From positions 105,111,795 through 105,175,794 of the forward strand of contig OW386293.2 in the NCBI GenBank assembly GCA_936432065.2: 64,000 nt of DNA, read 5' to 3'. The stretch comes from Rutpela maculata (Eukaryota; Arthropoda; Insecta; Coleoptera; Cerambycidae). Position numbers and translations under genes: made by a program. The notes beneath the pieces are model-generated. The model had not been told where the DNA came from. It saw nothing but the letters and a program-made list of their open reading frames with translations, and searched no databases. Shown here piece by piece: positions 11,693 through 22,345 of this stretch (positions are counted from its first letter, which is position 1; the number at the start of each line of letters is the position of its first letter).

Positions 11693-12015
11693 ATGGCCCC
11701 TTGGGGCCGGAAAATCGTGTTTCGGGCCTCGCAATGGCATCAGTGTTATTTTCGTGTACTTTTGAATACTGGAATTAATACCGTGCTTGAAAAGTTTATG
11801 GTCAACTTCAATTCCCCGTTTGGGACCAGAAAAATGGCCCCTTGGGGCCGGAAAATCGTGTTTCGGGCCTCGCAATGGCATCAGTGGTATTTTCGTGTAC
11901 TTTTGAATACTGGAATGAATACCGTGCTTGAAAAGTTTATGGCCAACTTCAATTCCCCGTTCGGGACCAGGAAAATGGCCCCGAAGGGATCAGAAAATCG
12001 CGTTCCGGCCGTGGC
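11693..12015 (+). repeat. 141-bp tandem units, left arm
   Basis: Anchor ATGGCCCC recurs at 11693, 11834 and (diverged) 11975, an exact 141-bp period. Because 141 is divisible by three the units stay open in translation; this is a by-product, not a gene. Confidence 0.9.
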
Positions 12016-12779
12016 ACTTGCAACTGTGGTATTTTATGTGATGAGACAATGGCCTGAAGGTAAAAATGATTGGACGCTTTACATGCATTGCTTCTCCCTT
12101 CGCATATGAAGGACTGATAGCGGAAATTTCAGAGGTCCTGGATAAAGAGAGTTTTTGTTTCTAGTATCAGTCATGACAGAAAACGTGTGAAGTCCGTGAA
12201 GCCCCTTGAAAAAAGGTCTGGCTGAACCTCAAGTGTCCAGTAGGAACCTCATGGTCTCATCTAAATAACAAGGAAACCGCTGGAAATATGCCATAGAGAA
12301 TCGGGCCGTATGTTGAGCCTGAAGTTACATCTGTTGCACTCACACTTGAAATTTTTCATAGACTCTTGAGGTGACTATAGTGACGAGATCCCTGAAAGAA
12401 TTAACATGAAACAACGATAGCAAGGACGGTGAGATATCTCTATGATGGCAGTTTTCTGATGGTTACTAAAGGAACGCTATGGGTGCAGATCCCGTCTCAT
12501 GGAACGTGGGATTCTTATTCTGCACTCTCTTTTTGTAATATCTTTGAACTTTATATTCAAAAGATCGTGTGTCAGGATTGAGGCCAGGTCAAGAAGACAG
12601 GCGGAAGTTGTAAGGAAGTTTGACAATTGCCGAAAATGACTCTCACGTATCTCTTGACGACACAGACCTGTAAGGTTTCCTCTCCGTCCTCATCTCTTTT
12701 CATCTCGTGTGTGCGTCACAAGTCTTCAGGCCATTGTCTCATCACATAAAATACCACAGTTGCAAGTGCCACGCCGGAC

Positions 12780-13390
12780 CGCGATTTTCTGGTCCCTCCG
12801 GGCCCATTTTCTTGGTCCCAAACCGGGAATTGAAGTTGACCATAAACTTTTTGAGCACGGTATTCATTCCAGTATTCAAAAGTACACACAGACAACACTG
12901 ATGCCATTGCGAAGCGCGAAACACGATTTTTCGGCCCCAAGGGGCCATTTTCCCGGACCCAAACGGGGAATCAAAGTTGACTATGAACTTTTCGAGCACG
13001 GTATTCATTCCAGTATTCAAAAGTACACGAAAATACCACTGATGCCATTGCGAAGCCCGAAACACGATTTTCCGGCCCAGAGGGGCCATTTTCCCGGCCC
13101 CAAACGGGGAATTGAAGTTAGCCATAAACTTTTCGAGCACGGTATTCATTCCAGTATTCAAAAGTACACGAAAATACCACTGATGCCATTGCGAAGCCCG
13201 AAACACGATTTTCCGGCCCCAAGGGGCCATTTTTCTGGTCCCAAACGGGGAATTGAAGTTGACCATAAACTTTTCAAGCACGGTATTCATTCCAGTATTC
13301 AAAAGTACACGAAAATACCACTGATGCCATTGCGAGGCCCGAAACACGATTTTCCGGCCCCAAGGGGCCATTTTTCCGGCCCCAAACGCG
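12780..13390 (-). repeat. 141-bp tandem units, right arm
   Basis: Complement of the left-arm unit; anchor GGGGCCAT at 12941, 13082, 13223, 13364 and a diverged one at 12800, all 141 bp apart. Two more units than the left arm, so the copy number changed in one arm only. Confidence 0.9.
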
Positions 13391-13632
13391 AAATTTCAGT
13401 TGGTCGTGGACTTTTCGACCACAAACTCGACTTTGGCTTTAGAATGGACCTTTAACCACGCCCCATCCCGGAATCCACCTCTCAGGCCATTTTTGGCCCC
13501 GTGGGGCCAATTCCAGACGTGGAGGGCCATTTCTGAGCTCGGGATCGGATTCAGCGTCGAAAAATACATAGGAATACATATGTCCGACTCTGGAGTATGA
13601 ACTTTCATTTTTTTTTGTGGGGCTGTGTTATT

Positions 13633-13666
13633 GTTCTCAAGATACGTAATTACGTATCTTGAGAAC
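13633..13666. repeat. Perfect 34-bp palindrome
   Basis: Starts GTTCTCAAGATACGTAA and reads the same on both strands over 34 bases. It lies between the end of the foldback element (13627 plus TSD) and the resumption of LINE A at ~13664. It is not expected from the LINE reading frame. Confidence 0.9.
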
Positions 13667-13714
13667 CTTCCTTTGAATTGGGAACATTTCCTGATATCCT
13701 AAAAACTGGAAAAA
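13667..13714 (+). pseudogene. LINE A, short middle part
   Basis: Translates as SFELGTFPDILKTGK, the RT segment that follows the part at 11433 and leads in frame into VVTVFKKSDPNC at 16604. This joins the two flanks of LINE C. About 20 bp of LINE A seem to be lost beside the foldback insertion. Confidence 0.75.
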
Positions 13715-14444
13715 AAGGACAGAGATTTTGCAGCTGCTAATTGTAGCAGAGGTGGGGGTGTATTGTTAGCAATACGAGATAATTTCAATGCTGTAAGGCT
13801 TGATTTAGATCAAGCAAATATATTACCTTATGTTGATATTCTAGGTGTTAAACTCTCAAATAATCAGCGTTACACCTATATCTTTGTTATACATATTCCG
13901 CCTAATGTAAGCTCCGTAAACTATGAAACAATTTTAATTCATCGAGTCATTAAATGGTATTTGTGACAACAATGTGTTAATAATAGGAGATTTTAATATT
14001 CCCTCGTATTCTCTATCTATTTTAAATGGCATCAATACTGCTGAAGTTACAGCTCTCAATAACTTTACAAATTTTCTAGATCTCTCTCAATTTAATTTTG
14101 TGTACAATAACAACAACAGGTTACTTGACTTGGTTCTGTGCAATACCAGTTGTGTAGTTGAGAAAGCTTTAGATGTTTTATTAAAAGAAGATAAGCATCA
14201 TCCCGGACTTGTAATTTCCTTGAACACTGAATATGAAATCTGTACTAATAATTTCCCAATTAATTATACAAATACATTTAATTTTAGAAAAGCCAATTTT
14301 GAACTATTATATCAGGAACTGCTTAATGTCGACTGGTCTTGCCTCGAAGATTACACTGAAATTAACTCTGCGTGTCAACAATTTTATGATAAATTATCGG
14401 AGACATTCAAAACTTGTGTACCTAAATCTGTGTGTCCTAAATAA
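13715..14444 (+). pseudogene. LINE C endonuclease domain (EEP fold)
   Basis: SRGGGVLLAIRDNF (near 13760), then YIFVIHIPPNVSS and LIIGDFNIP (13975-14000), the DFN block of apurinic-type LINE endonucleases, followed by RLLDLVL (near 14120) and KHHPGL (near 14195), which contain the conserved catalytic Asp/His region. The N-terminal E-T-W block is missing through truncation. One frameshift near 13940 separates IHIPPN from GDFNIP; another break lies near 14440. Confidence 0.85.
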
Positions 14445-16336
14445 TAGAAAATTCTCACCCTGGTTTAATGCTGAAATTATCAAAGATATAAGAACTAAAG
14501 AAAAATATTTGAGGCTGCACAAAAGAACGAGAGATAACATTGCACTTGGTGAATTTGTGAGATTGAGGTCTAAAATTAAATTTGATATCAAAACTGCTTT
14601 CAGAAATTATACAGCTCAGGTTGAAAATAATATCAACAATGATCCAAATAAGTTTTGGGCCCACATAAAAAACAAAAAAGGAGTGACTAACATACCTAAA
14701 GATATGCATTACGATGGCAATCATTTGAATAACCCACAAGATATTGTAAATGCTTATGCTGATCTTTTCGAACAATCATTCTCACCTATAGAACCGGAAG
14801 ACACATTAACAGATCAGTCTGATAATAATAATAACAGTAGAATCAATATAGTGTCCTTTTCAGAACACGAAGTACTATTGGTTTAAAAAAAATAAAACCC
14901 AAGCTCACCATGGGACCTGATGGCATTCCCGCGTTCTTATTGAAAGATTGTGCTTATATCTTTGCGAAACCACTCATGATTTAATTTAACCTGTCTATTA
15001 AGTGTTGTTCATTTCCTGACATTTGGAAATACTCCAAAGTCTGTCCGGTATACAAAAAAGGTGAAAAAAATAATATAAGAAACTTTCGACCGATAACTAT
15101 AATCTGTAATTTTGGTAAAGCTTTCGAAATATTACTACATAATTCAATTTACCCACATGTTAAAAACATAATTTCCACGCAACAACATGGATTTATGAAG
15201 GGCCGCTCTACTACCACTAATCTTATTTGTGCTACGCAATACATATCTGAATCCATCGACATGCAAGTTCAAACAGACGTAATATACTTTGACTTTACGA
15301 AAGCCTTCGATAGGCTGAACCACAACTTACTTATTACAAAACTCTCTAGTTTTGGCATTTCAGATCAGCTCATATCTTTTTTTAAATCATATTTAACTGA
15401 ACGACAACAATACGTCGCGTACAATGGCTTTAAGTCCTCTGATTATGTTTCAACCTCAGGTGTTCCCCAGGGGTCCGTTCTTGGGCCGCTGCTTTTTAAT
15501 ATTTTTATCAACGACATAGGTAATACCCTAGGAGTTCACTTTTTAATGTATGCGGACGATATAAAACTCTTACATAGAATCACTGATCTGAATAACTGCA
15601 TTACATTGCAAAATAGCGTTTCTAATCTTAGTTCTTGGTGTGTTAAAAACAAACTTTCATTAAATGTGCAAAAGTGTAATATTATGTCGTTTTCAAATAG
15701 AGATTCTATGATTACCTACGATTACGCGCTAAACAACGAACAATTAATGCGACCGTCTACGTTCAAAGACCTTGGTGTAATTTTCGACAAAAAACTAACT
15801 TTTAATGACCACATTGATACGTTAATATGTGACGTAAATAAGACATTTGGTTTTATCATACGTAACAGCCGCGGTTTCTCAAATATTGCAACGCTAAAAT
15901 TACTATATTTTTCATTTCTGAGATCTAAGTTAGAGTATGCATCCCTTGTTTGGCAGCCCTGCTATAATATTCACATTTCAAAAATAGAAAATGTACAACG
16001 TCGTTTTCTTAAATATCTTCACTTTAAATCTCTGATACATATCCACCTATTGCCTTTCCGCAAGGAGATTTGCTTGAAATGTTTTCCATGTGCAGCCTAA
16101 GTGATAGACGTAACAACTACGCCATTAACTTCTTAAAGAAAGTAATTCATCATGAAATTGATTGCTGCGAGATCCTCCATAAATTAAATTTTCACACTCC
16201 AAGAGTGAATTCGCGGTATCACCAAACTTTTTATCTGCCTAGAACCCGGACTAACGTCTTACAATACTCATCGATATATAACATCTGTTCTACTTATAAT
16301 AACAACCCAAATGATATTGACATTTTTATTTAATAG
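14445..16336 (+). pseudogene. LINE C reverse transcriptase
   Basis: Linker NRKFSPWFNAEI...FRNYTAQVENN, then RT: GPDGIPAFLLKDC (near 14910), RPITIICNFGKAFE, QHGFMKGRSTTTNL (15190), FDFTKAFDRLNH (15290), GVPQGSVLGPLLFNIFIND (15460), catalytic YADDIKL (15550), and a thumb/C-terminal part ending ~16336. Breaks: frameshift and stop near 14884-14890, TAA near 14983, frameshift near 16075. An uninterrupted 301-codon stretch (15195-16100) covers the palm, so decay is moderate. Confidence 0.88.
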
Positions 16337-16603
16337 GAGACGTTATCTATAGTTAGTTACCATTTTATTATATTCTTTTATGTGCCGTATGCATAATTAT
16401 ATGTTAACCTTATTTTTGTTTTACTTAAGTTTAATTTTAATTTTAGTGTTATTCAGTTTTCTTTGTATTCCATTTGTAGTTTTAGTTACTATACTCATCT
16501 ATGGTGTGTAGTCTATATTAAATATGTGTTGTTTCCCATCTTGTAAATGGTTTGTACTGTTAGATGGTGTATAATTAAAATAAAAAAATAAATAAATAAA
16601 AAG

Positions 16604-18130
16604 TTGTAACTGTTTTCAAGAAAAGTGACCCAAATTGTTTAAAAAATTATAGACCGGTTACCGTGCCTTTAAAAATACTGGAATTTTGTTTTATGGATAG
16701 ATTGTCGAAATTTCTCGAAAAATATCAAATTTTGACTAAAAATCAGCACGGACTTCGCCAGTGGAATGTCAACTACTACAGCATTTTATGATGAGAAAAT
16801 ATTAAATTTTCTTGATGTCGAGAGTTTCCTGTTGGGATCTTTTGTGATCTCAGCAGGTCATTTGATTCCGTCGACCATCAGAAATTAGTCACCAAATTGA
16901 ATAATTATGAGATAAGAGGAGCGGTACTAAGTTGGGTTTAAACTTTTCTTGAAAATAGGAAACAATGTGTTAGTATAAAATATATCAATAAAGATAGTTT
17001 TGACAGGGCTACCTCTGAATCGTCTTATTTGACCTTAGGAGTTCTACAAGGTTCTGTGTTAGGTCCTGTACTATTTCTACTATACGTAAATGAATTAGAT
17101 TCCTTATCATTTAATACTCACTTTAAGATGTATGCTGACGACACCTTTTTAATTGTTTCAAATAAAATATATGAATGCTTAGAATTCAGTTGTGATAGTT
17201 TATTTAATAAGGTAAGTGGATGGTTTTTTCAAAATTTATTATATTTTAACGTAGAAAAAACCCTGGTGTTAAGATTTCATAACAATCAAAAACAGCGTAA
17301 ACTGTTAAATTTGAATATAAATGATACTCCTTTATGTAATGAATTAGAAACTGTCAACTTTTTAGGTTTACACTTAGATAAAAATCTTAACTGGAAAGTT
17401 CAGTGTGAAGTTGTTGTTTCAAAGCTTGCCTCCATTACATATTTATTTAGGAATATAAGAACGGTACAGAACAACTTATTTGTTTATATTACGCACAAAT
17501 TTAATCTCGCTTACGATATGGTGTCTGCTTCAGGGGGAATTCCACGTCTCATGATTTTATTGCGCAAAAACGTGTTTTAAGGTGTATTGCTGAGGTTTCA
17601 AAAACTCATACTTGTAAGGAAATTTTTAAAAATTATAAAATTTTACCTTTACCAAGTGTATACAACTTTGAAATATGCACATATGTTTTTAAAAATCAAG
17701 AAAATTTTATATTAAATAGCCAATATCATAGTGTAAATATGAGAAAAAAAAAACAATTTTTATGTCCCCTTTGCTAAACTAAAAATAACGTCTAAATCCC
17801 CTTATTGTTCAGGGCCAAAATTTTTTAACTTGTTGCCGGACGAATTAAAACTTATTAGGAATGAGCGGTTGTTTAAAATTAAACTAAAAGAATTTTTGTT
17901 AAATAAATGTTTTTATTCTATAACTGATTTCTTGTGTTTGTCTTAGTTTGTAAGTTGTGTAACTACTCATATTTATTAAATGGGACAAATATAAAATGTA
18001 TTACATTATTATTCATATTTTAGGTAAATTTGATAGAAATTGACATATCTACCTAGCAACTAAGGAAAATGTTGACTATTCCTATACAAATGTATTTTGT
18101 CTTAAAAGAAAATAAATATCATCATTATTA
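16604..18130 (+). pseudogene. LINE A, RT palm/thumb and 3' UTR
   Basis: Continues LINE A after the LINE C insertion: NYRPVTVPLKILE (16645), KNQHGL (16740), then QGSVLGPVLFLLYVNELD (17045) and MYADDTFLI (17130) in a 183-codon open stretch (17029-17580), C-terminal part to ~17945, and a 3' end in an AT-rich tail with TCATTATTA near 18120-18130. Several stops and frameshifts lie at 16760-17020 and at 17580. Related to but distinct from LINE C (palm sequence differs throughout). Confidence 0.82.
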
Positions 18131-20283
18131 TATACAAGAGAAGCTAAGGTTTCAAAAATTTGTTTGGCATTAGCCACCCCCGTTTCCATCCCCACCCCAT
18201 TATTAAGGAAATGAATACAAAATTATGATTTAGTGTGTGTGGAAGAACCAAAAACCTCAAAATATTTTTTACCTCATCCACCCTCACCATCACTCTGTAT
18301 CAATATAAATAATATTACATGAAAAAAAAATAATTATTGTTCTAGCATATGTCAACTGACTCGCCAACTTATCTCTAACAATATTGATGTAATAATTCGC
18401 ATTAAATTTTCCGTAATATATTCGATTAGGAGATCGTGGTAAATGGAGTCACAATATACCAATAAAAAAGTTTATTCGACATTAAACGTTCCATAAAAGA
18501 TGAGTAAGGCTTAATAGAAGCTTACGTCAAGAAGATAATAAGGCCCAACCACGTAAAAATAATTTTAGGCCTTGTCATTCCCCAATCTTTTTAATGTCGG
18601 TCAATTAAATTGCAGGAAATCTGAAGGGAAAAAATGATTCTGCTCCAGATGGCAAATGGATTAATACCTTCTCAAATTTAATTATGGCGAAAATTTAAAA
18701 TTAAAACCAAGAGAAATTGGGGCTAAACTGAACAAAAGGTGAACATAAATATTTATACTTATAGTTACATTTTTATTAAACTTCTTGACGTTTTCTTATT
18801 AATGTAATTAAAAAAGCTTGTTTGATGCTTAGTGGTATTAAAATACTTCTTAAATTTAAAATGTTTGTGGTCTAACCACACAACTTTCAGTAAATGAGGA
18901 GTTGTCGAGAAAAACGTTGAGCGTAGGTATACTAACTTTTTAATTAACCAAATGAATGAATTAATTTTTATAATTTTAAAATCTCATTTTATTCAGATGT
19001 CAAAAGTTGCATTAATCTCCTGCTAACAATACTGTTGTGTGTGGTATTCTTTGTGAGTAAACCAAATATATTTATATTTCTCCAGGCAACTGTACGGTTT
19101 GTAATATTTATGCATTAATGTAAAAGAATTTATTTTGCATTTAAATATAAAGCAAAAGATCCCTAAAACATTTTTTTTATTATCACCATAGTCTCATCTC
19201 TCATGGTACAAAAAAGTACCCTATCAAACACCTCAAATTTAAAAGGTGAAAATGATTGGAAAACATATTAAAAACATGTTAATCTCACCATATTAGTAAA
19301 AATTTGTTAATTACTACTTTTAAGGAATTTTTGAAATTAGCTAAAAAAAAGATGAATTTACTTTTCAAAACACCTGCTTGAAATTTATGGTAAGTAATGC
19401 ATTATTATCGAAAAGAATTGTCTCCCTGACAATTTTTATTAATTAACCATCTAACAGACTTGTTATAAATTATTTTTTTCATGAAAGTATACTCGTATCA
19501 CCTCCTTGTTACGTTTATTTTTCTTTTAAATAAGCTTCTATGGCGGCCGCGTCAAAACACCATCTTAATTTTTTTCTTAAATTAAGTCTATGATCTCTTT
19601 TATCCATAAAAATTGGTATATCAGCGAGTTTTTACTATGACAGACTTAATTTTTTAAGCGCCGCGGCTACATTTATTAATTGAAAAATGTAGTATGACCA
19701 ATGCCAACTAAAAAATGTGTTCTATCTAATTCTAAATTAAAGTCTAAGATCTTCTTTACATATTAAAATAGGTTTTTTTTTATCGAAAACGTGTTTTTTT
19801 CTGGCAGACTTAATTTTCAACAGTCATGGTCATGATTTTTATTAAAAAAAAATTAGGCACGACCATTGCCACCTGATATTTTTTTAAACTTTGAAACTTC
19901 TGTAGGTATTAAAATAAGTCTGTCATCGAAAAAAAAAATCAATACGTCATACTAAATTTTTTAAAGCCCCGAGGTATGACCTTAGTCGTATTCTAGTATT
20001 GTATTGGAAAAAGAAATTCAGGAAATATTATGAACGAAAATATTGAACTGATAATAGTTAAAAAAATTTGTTGTTTCATATAAAATTTTACAAACTTGTT
20101 CAATATTTTTTTTATTTATTCACATGCCAAAAAAATACTTTTTTGCGCGATTGAGCTTTTTTGTGTATTTACAATATCTGTTGCCAAGACGGTAGCTTAG
20201 TTTTTGCACGATCGAGCTTTTTGTTTATTTATAAGATCTGTTCCCAAGATGGTATGTATGTTTACTGGTTGCTAGGCATAACA
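18131..20283. other. AT-rich stretch, no gene; degenerate repeats at 19545-19985
   Basis: No supported frame. From ~19545 to 19985 a diverged unit with CAGACTTAATTTT and a GC-rich GCCGCGG-like motif recurs about three times at roughly 140-160 bp spacing (19640, 19803, 19945). Near 20145-20230 the motif GCACGATCGAGCTTTTT and a close variant occur, also seen at 22058, beside the Crypton. Confidence 0.45.
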
Positions 20284-20600
20284 CGTCGGTAAGTGATGTA
20301 CTTACCGACATCTGAACGGTAAGTAAAATTAATATCTGTATATATAAAAGAATACCCTGACTGACTGACTGACTCATTTATCAACGCACAGCTCAAACCG
20401 CTCATATTTTGCATAGAGGTTCTTTGAATGGAGTAGGCATCCACTAAGCGATTTTTCGAAATTCGACCCCCAAGAGGATAAAAAAGGGCGAACGAAGTCG
20501 CGGGCATCAGCTAGTAATACATATGTTATTTCACAAAAATAAGAACAAAAAATAAGGAAATTTCTATTTAGTTAAAGAACGAACATTACTTAAATAATAA
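20284..20600 (+). repeat. Left direct repeat of the Crypton element, with lox-like core
   Basis: 20284-20334 plus 20515-20600 match 21920-22050 once the 180-bp Helitron is removed. The repeat contains TCGGTAAGT, a 5-nt spacer (GATGT), and ACTTACCGA (20286-20308): perfect 9-bp inverted arms around a short spacer, followed by a third half-copy CGGTAAGTA (20317-20325). This layout resembles a tyrosine-recombinase core site; that role is inferred. Confidence 0.75.
20335..20514 (+). mobile_element. Short non-autonomous Helitron, 180 bp
   Basis: Starts TC (TCTGTATATATAAAAG), ends CTAG, and sits exactly between A (20334) and T (20515), the Helitron target. A small hairpin GCGA-ACGAAG-TCGC (20489-20502) lies nine bases before CTAG. 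The inner CTGACTGACTGACTGACT and the end GAAGTCGCGGGCATCAG are typical of a widespread insect Helitron tail. The second copy of the flanking repeat at 21970-21985 gives the matching empty site. Confidence 0.9.
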
Positions 20601-20622
20601 ACATACAAAAAACACACAAACA

Positions 20623-21654
20623 TTATTTAGAGACAATAAAATTGAATGTACAATTGGTACTATTATTAATTGTAATGCCGCTCGTACTTGCCGCGTTGGT
20701 TTTCAGCGTATTCAGCGAAACTTCAGTACTGGAAAACGAGACACCATCGTGTAGAATTTTCTCGTCAAATTCGATTTTATTGTGCAGAGAATCTTCCACA
20801 TAGCTCTCTGTTCGATCCCTATATGTCAACACCTTTATTGGCCAACAATGTTGCCGAATGGCCAGTATAACTTTCAGGGTGCTCTAATTTCAGATGGCCA
20901 ACTTCCAATAGTCCCCCTTCCCACCACCTGCATACTGTATTTTCCACGTCGATAATTTAAAAATAAATGTTTGGTTTTCGTATGAGTTCGGGGCTCACTG
21001 TATTTTTTCAAAAAATCTACGTAGCGGATTTCTTCATCTATTTTATTTGTTACGGTAAAAGACCGTTGTATATTGGCTTTCGTATTTGGAATTTTTACAA
21101 TGACATATTCTTGATGATCTTCTATGTCATCTATCTTCATACTATATAATTCGTTCCTTCTGAATGCCCCTGCTAATCCTAGGATCAGTCCTACATAAAA
21201 TTACAAATATATTTAACTTTTGTTGTCATATAATACTAGTATAATCATAAATACCTTAAGGATTAGAAATTCATCATCGGATGCTTCATTTAAAAACTGT
21301 TTAACGTCTTATTTGGAAAATACACTAGCATTCTTAGGTCTGGGTCCAATATTTTTCCTTTCCAGATAAGCAATCAAAGTAGAAAATTTTGAAATATCAG
21401 TAGCATCTTTAAGGAAAGTTGTGCTTTTTAACACTAAATATTCTGCCCAGAGACTACCAGGTGATTTTAATGCATTATTCCGATGAACAAAATACGCCAA
21501 CAACACTTTTTCATTGACCACCGTTCTCCTCACACCATTTTTTGAACATTTTATAGACTTTTTCATAGCGATCCTTGTATTTTTCTGGAATTATTGCTGC
21601 ACATCCGATCTCTCATGCATTTTCTATTTCACTATTGCTTTCGGAATCACTCAT
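20623..21654 (-). pseudogene. Crypton-type tyrosine recombinase, decayed
   Basis: Minus-strand ATG at 21654 (MSDSESNSEIE). N-terminal SAM-like part: IIPEKYKDRYEKVYKMFKKW, then NEKVLLAYFVHRNNALKSP...LWAEYLVLKSTT. The catalytic half has GLAGAFRRNELYSMKIDDIED (first Arg), IVKIPNTKANIQRSFTV (Lys hairpin), a shortened SYTGHSATLLA in which the residues carrying the second catalytic Arg are deleted, and TESYVEDSLHNKIEF (Tyr). Breaks: TGA near 21614, frameshifts near 21545, 20877 and 20830, and a 60-64-nt interruption at 21191-21254. In insect Cryptons this ~345-residue protein cuts and rejoins DNA through a Tyr-linked intermediate. Not functional here. Confidence 0.85.
21191..21254 (-). other. GT...AG-bounded interruption in the Crypton frame
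   Basis: On the minus strand the frame reads ...LILK, then a 64-nt AT-rich segment that starts GTATTT and ends ATGTAG, then LILGLAGAF. Splicing at these GT-AG borders would shift the frame by one. Removing a 60-nt segment bounded by repeated GTA would keep KVGLILGLAG in frame. So it is either an intron beside another indel, or a small insertion. Confidence 0.5.
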
Positions 21655-21919
21655 TGTAAAGAAACTAATACAATAAAGATTTATTGTCAAACAAAATAAA
21701 AATATCGCATTTGACAAATTGGACTTGCCACGAAATATAAACGTCACTTTTGACTTTTTGTTTATTTCTTAGAAATTAAATCATTTCAATTGAAGCGTAA
21801 TTCAATACGATCGTGCAAAAAACAGTATGAGCATCACGAACGTTCAGGGTTGTACCGGTCTCCGGCAAAAATGGAGGCTGAGCGCTCAATATACTATTGA
21901 GTGATTACCAGGCCAAACT

Positions 21920-22050
21920 CGTCGGTAAGTAATAAACTTACCGACATCTGAACTGAACGGTAAGTAAAATTAATAAAATATACATGTTACTTCACAAAAA
22001 TTAGGATAGAAAAATAAAGAAACTTGTAATTTGTTTAAAGAAGAATACAC
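21920..22050 (+). repeat. Right direct repeat of the Crypton element, with lox-like core
   Basis: TCGGTAAGT-AATAA-ACTTACCGA (21922-21944) followed by ACGGTAAGTAAAATTAAT, matching the left repeat apart from the spacer and a 4-nt insertion (AACTGAACGG versus AACGG). Similarity continues through TTCACAAAAATTAGGA. It lies ~265 bp upstream (minus sense) of the recombinase start. Confidence 0.75.
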
Positions 22051-22272
22051 TATTTTCTGCACGATCGATCGTATTAAATTACACAATTAAAACAAGCTAA
22101 AAACGTACTCTTCGCCAATTTACAGCTTTTTATATATATAATTGTTACACATTCTATAGGATACTCTTCGCAGTTTTCTTGTAAATAATGTTAGTTTTTG
22201 GACATCCTAAATTTTGTGATATAAACTTTGTTGTGAAAAAAATTGTATGAAAAAAAAAATGAAAAAAAAAAT

Positions 22273-22345
22273 CCAACCTGTGGGATTCGAACACGGGACC
22301 CTTGGATTGCAACGAAAAGCTTTAGCCGCTGCGCCACCACCTGTT
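22273..22345 (-). pseudogene. tRNA-like sequence (tRNA-derived or tRNA pseudogene)
   Basis: Minus strand: A-box TGGCGCAGCGGCTAAAGC and B-box GTGTTCGAATCCC at normal tRNA spacing, followed downstream by T runs. The T stem and acceptor stem do not pair well and no clean anticodon arm forms, so I do not call a working tRNA. Confidence 0.6.

Larger units (their letters stand above)
11437..13627. mobile_element. Foldback DNA element, TIR CACAGCCCCAC, TSD TTA
   Basis: Perfect terminal motif CACAGCCCCAC at 11437 and its complement ending at 13627, flanked by TTA on both sides (11434-11436, 13628-13630). The inverted arms are very long (11437 to ~12060; ~12720 to 13627) and ~95% or more alike by eye. 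Each arm has a unique outer ~250 bp followed by tandem 141-bp units: two full plus a partial on the left, four plus a partial on the right. The 650-bp middle has no ORF, so the element is non-autonomous. CACAG termini with a TWA duplication suggest the CMC group (Chapaev3-like), by inference only. It sits inside LINE A. Confidence 0.88.
13715..16603 (+). mobile_element. LINE C (CR1-like), 5'-truncated, inserted in LINE A
   Basis: Begins inside the endonuclease domain at ~13715 and ends in an A-rich tail with AAAT repeats (16578-16603). Both flanks belong to LINE A (TGGAAAA... before, AAAAAGTTGTAACTG after). The duplication is an A run and cannot be measured. Same family as the copy at 29.4-31.9 kb (shared QHGFM-RST-TNL block and similar endonuclease). 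The 240-bp 3' UTR is AT-rich. Confidence 0.85.

Noticed and set aside
11693..13455. Long open frames on both strands (up to 248 codons) with repeated MAPWGRKIVFRASQWHQWYF-like blocks
   Set aside because: They arise because the non-coding tandem unit is 141 bp, a multiple of three, and lacks stops; both strands are open and there is no start, domain or codon pattern of a gene.
20262..20507. 81-codon minus-strand frame
   Set aside because: It is the antisense of the Helitron tail; sequence explained by the element.
22273..22345. Functional tRNA gene
   Set aside because: A and B boxes are present but acceptor, T and anticodon stems do not pair well.
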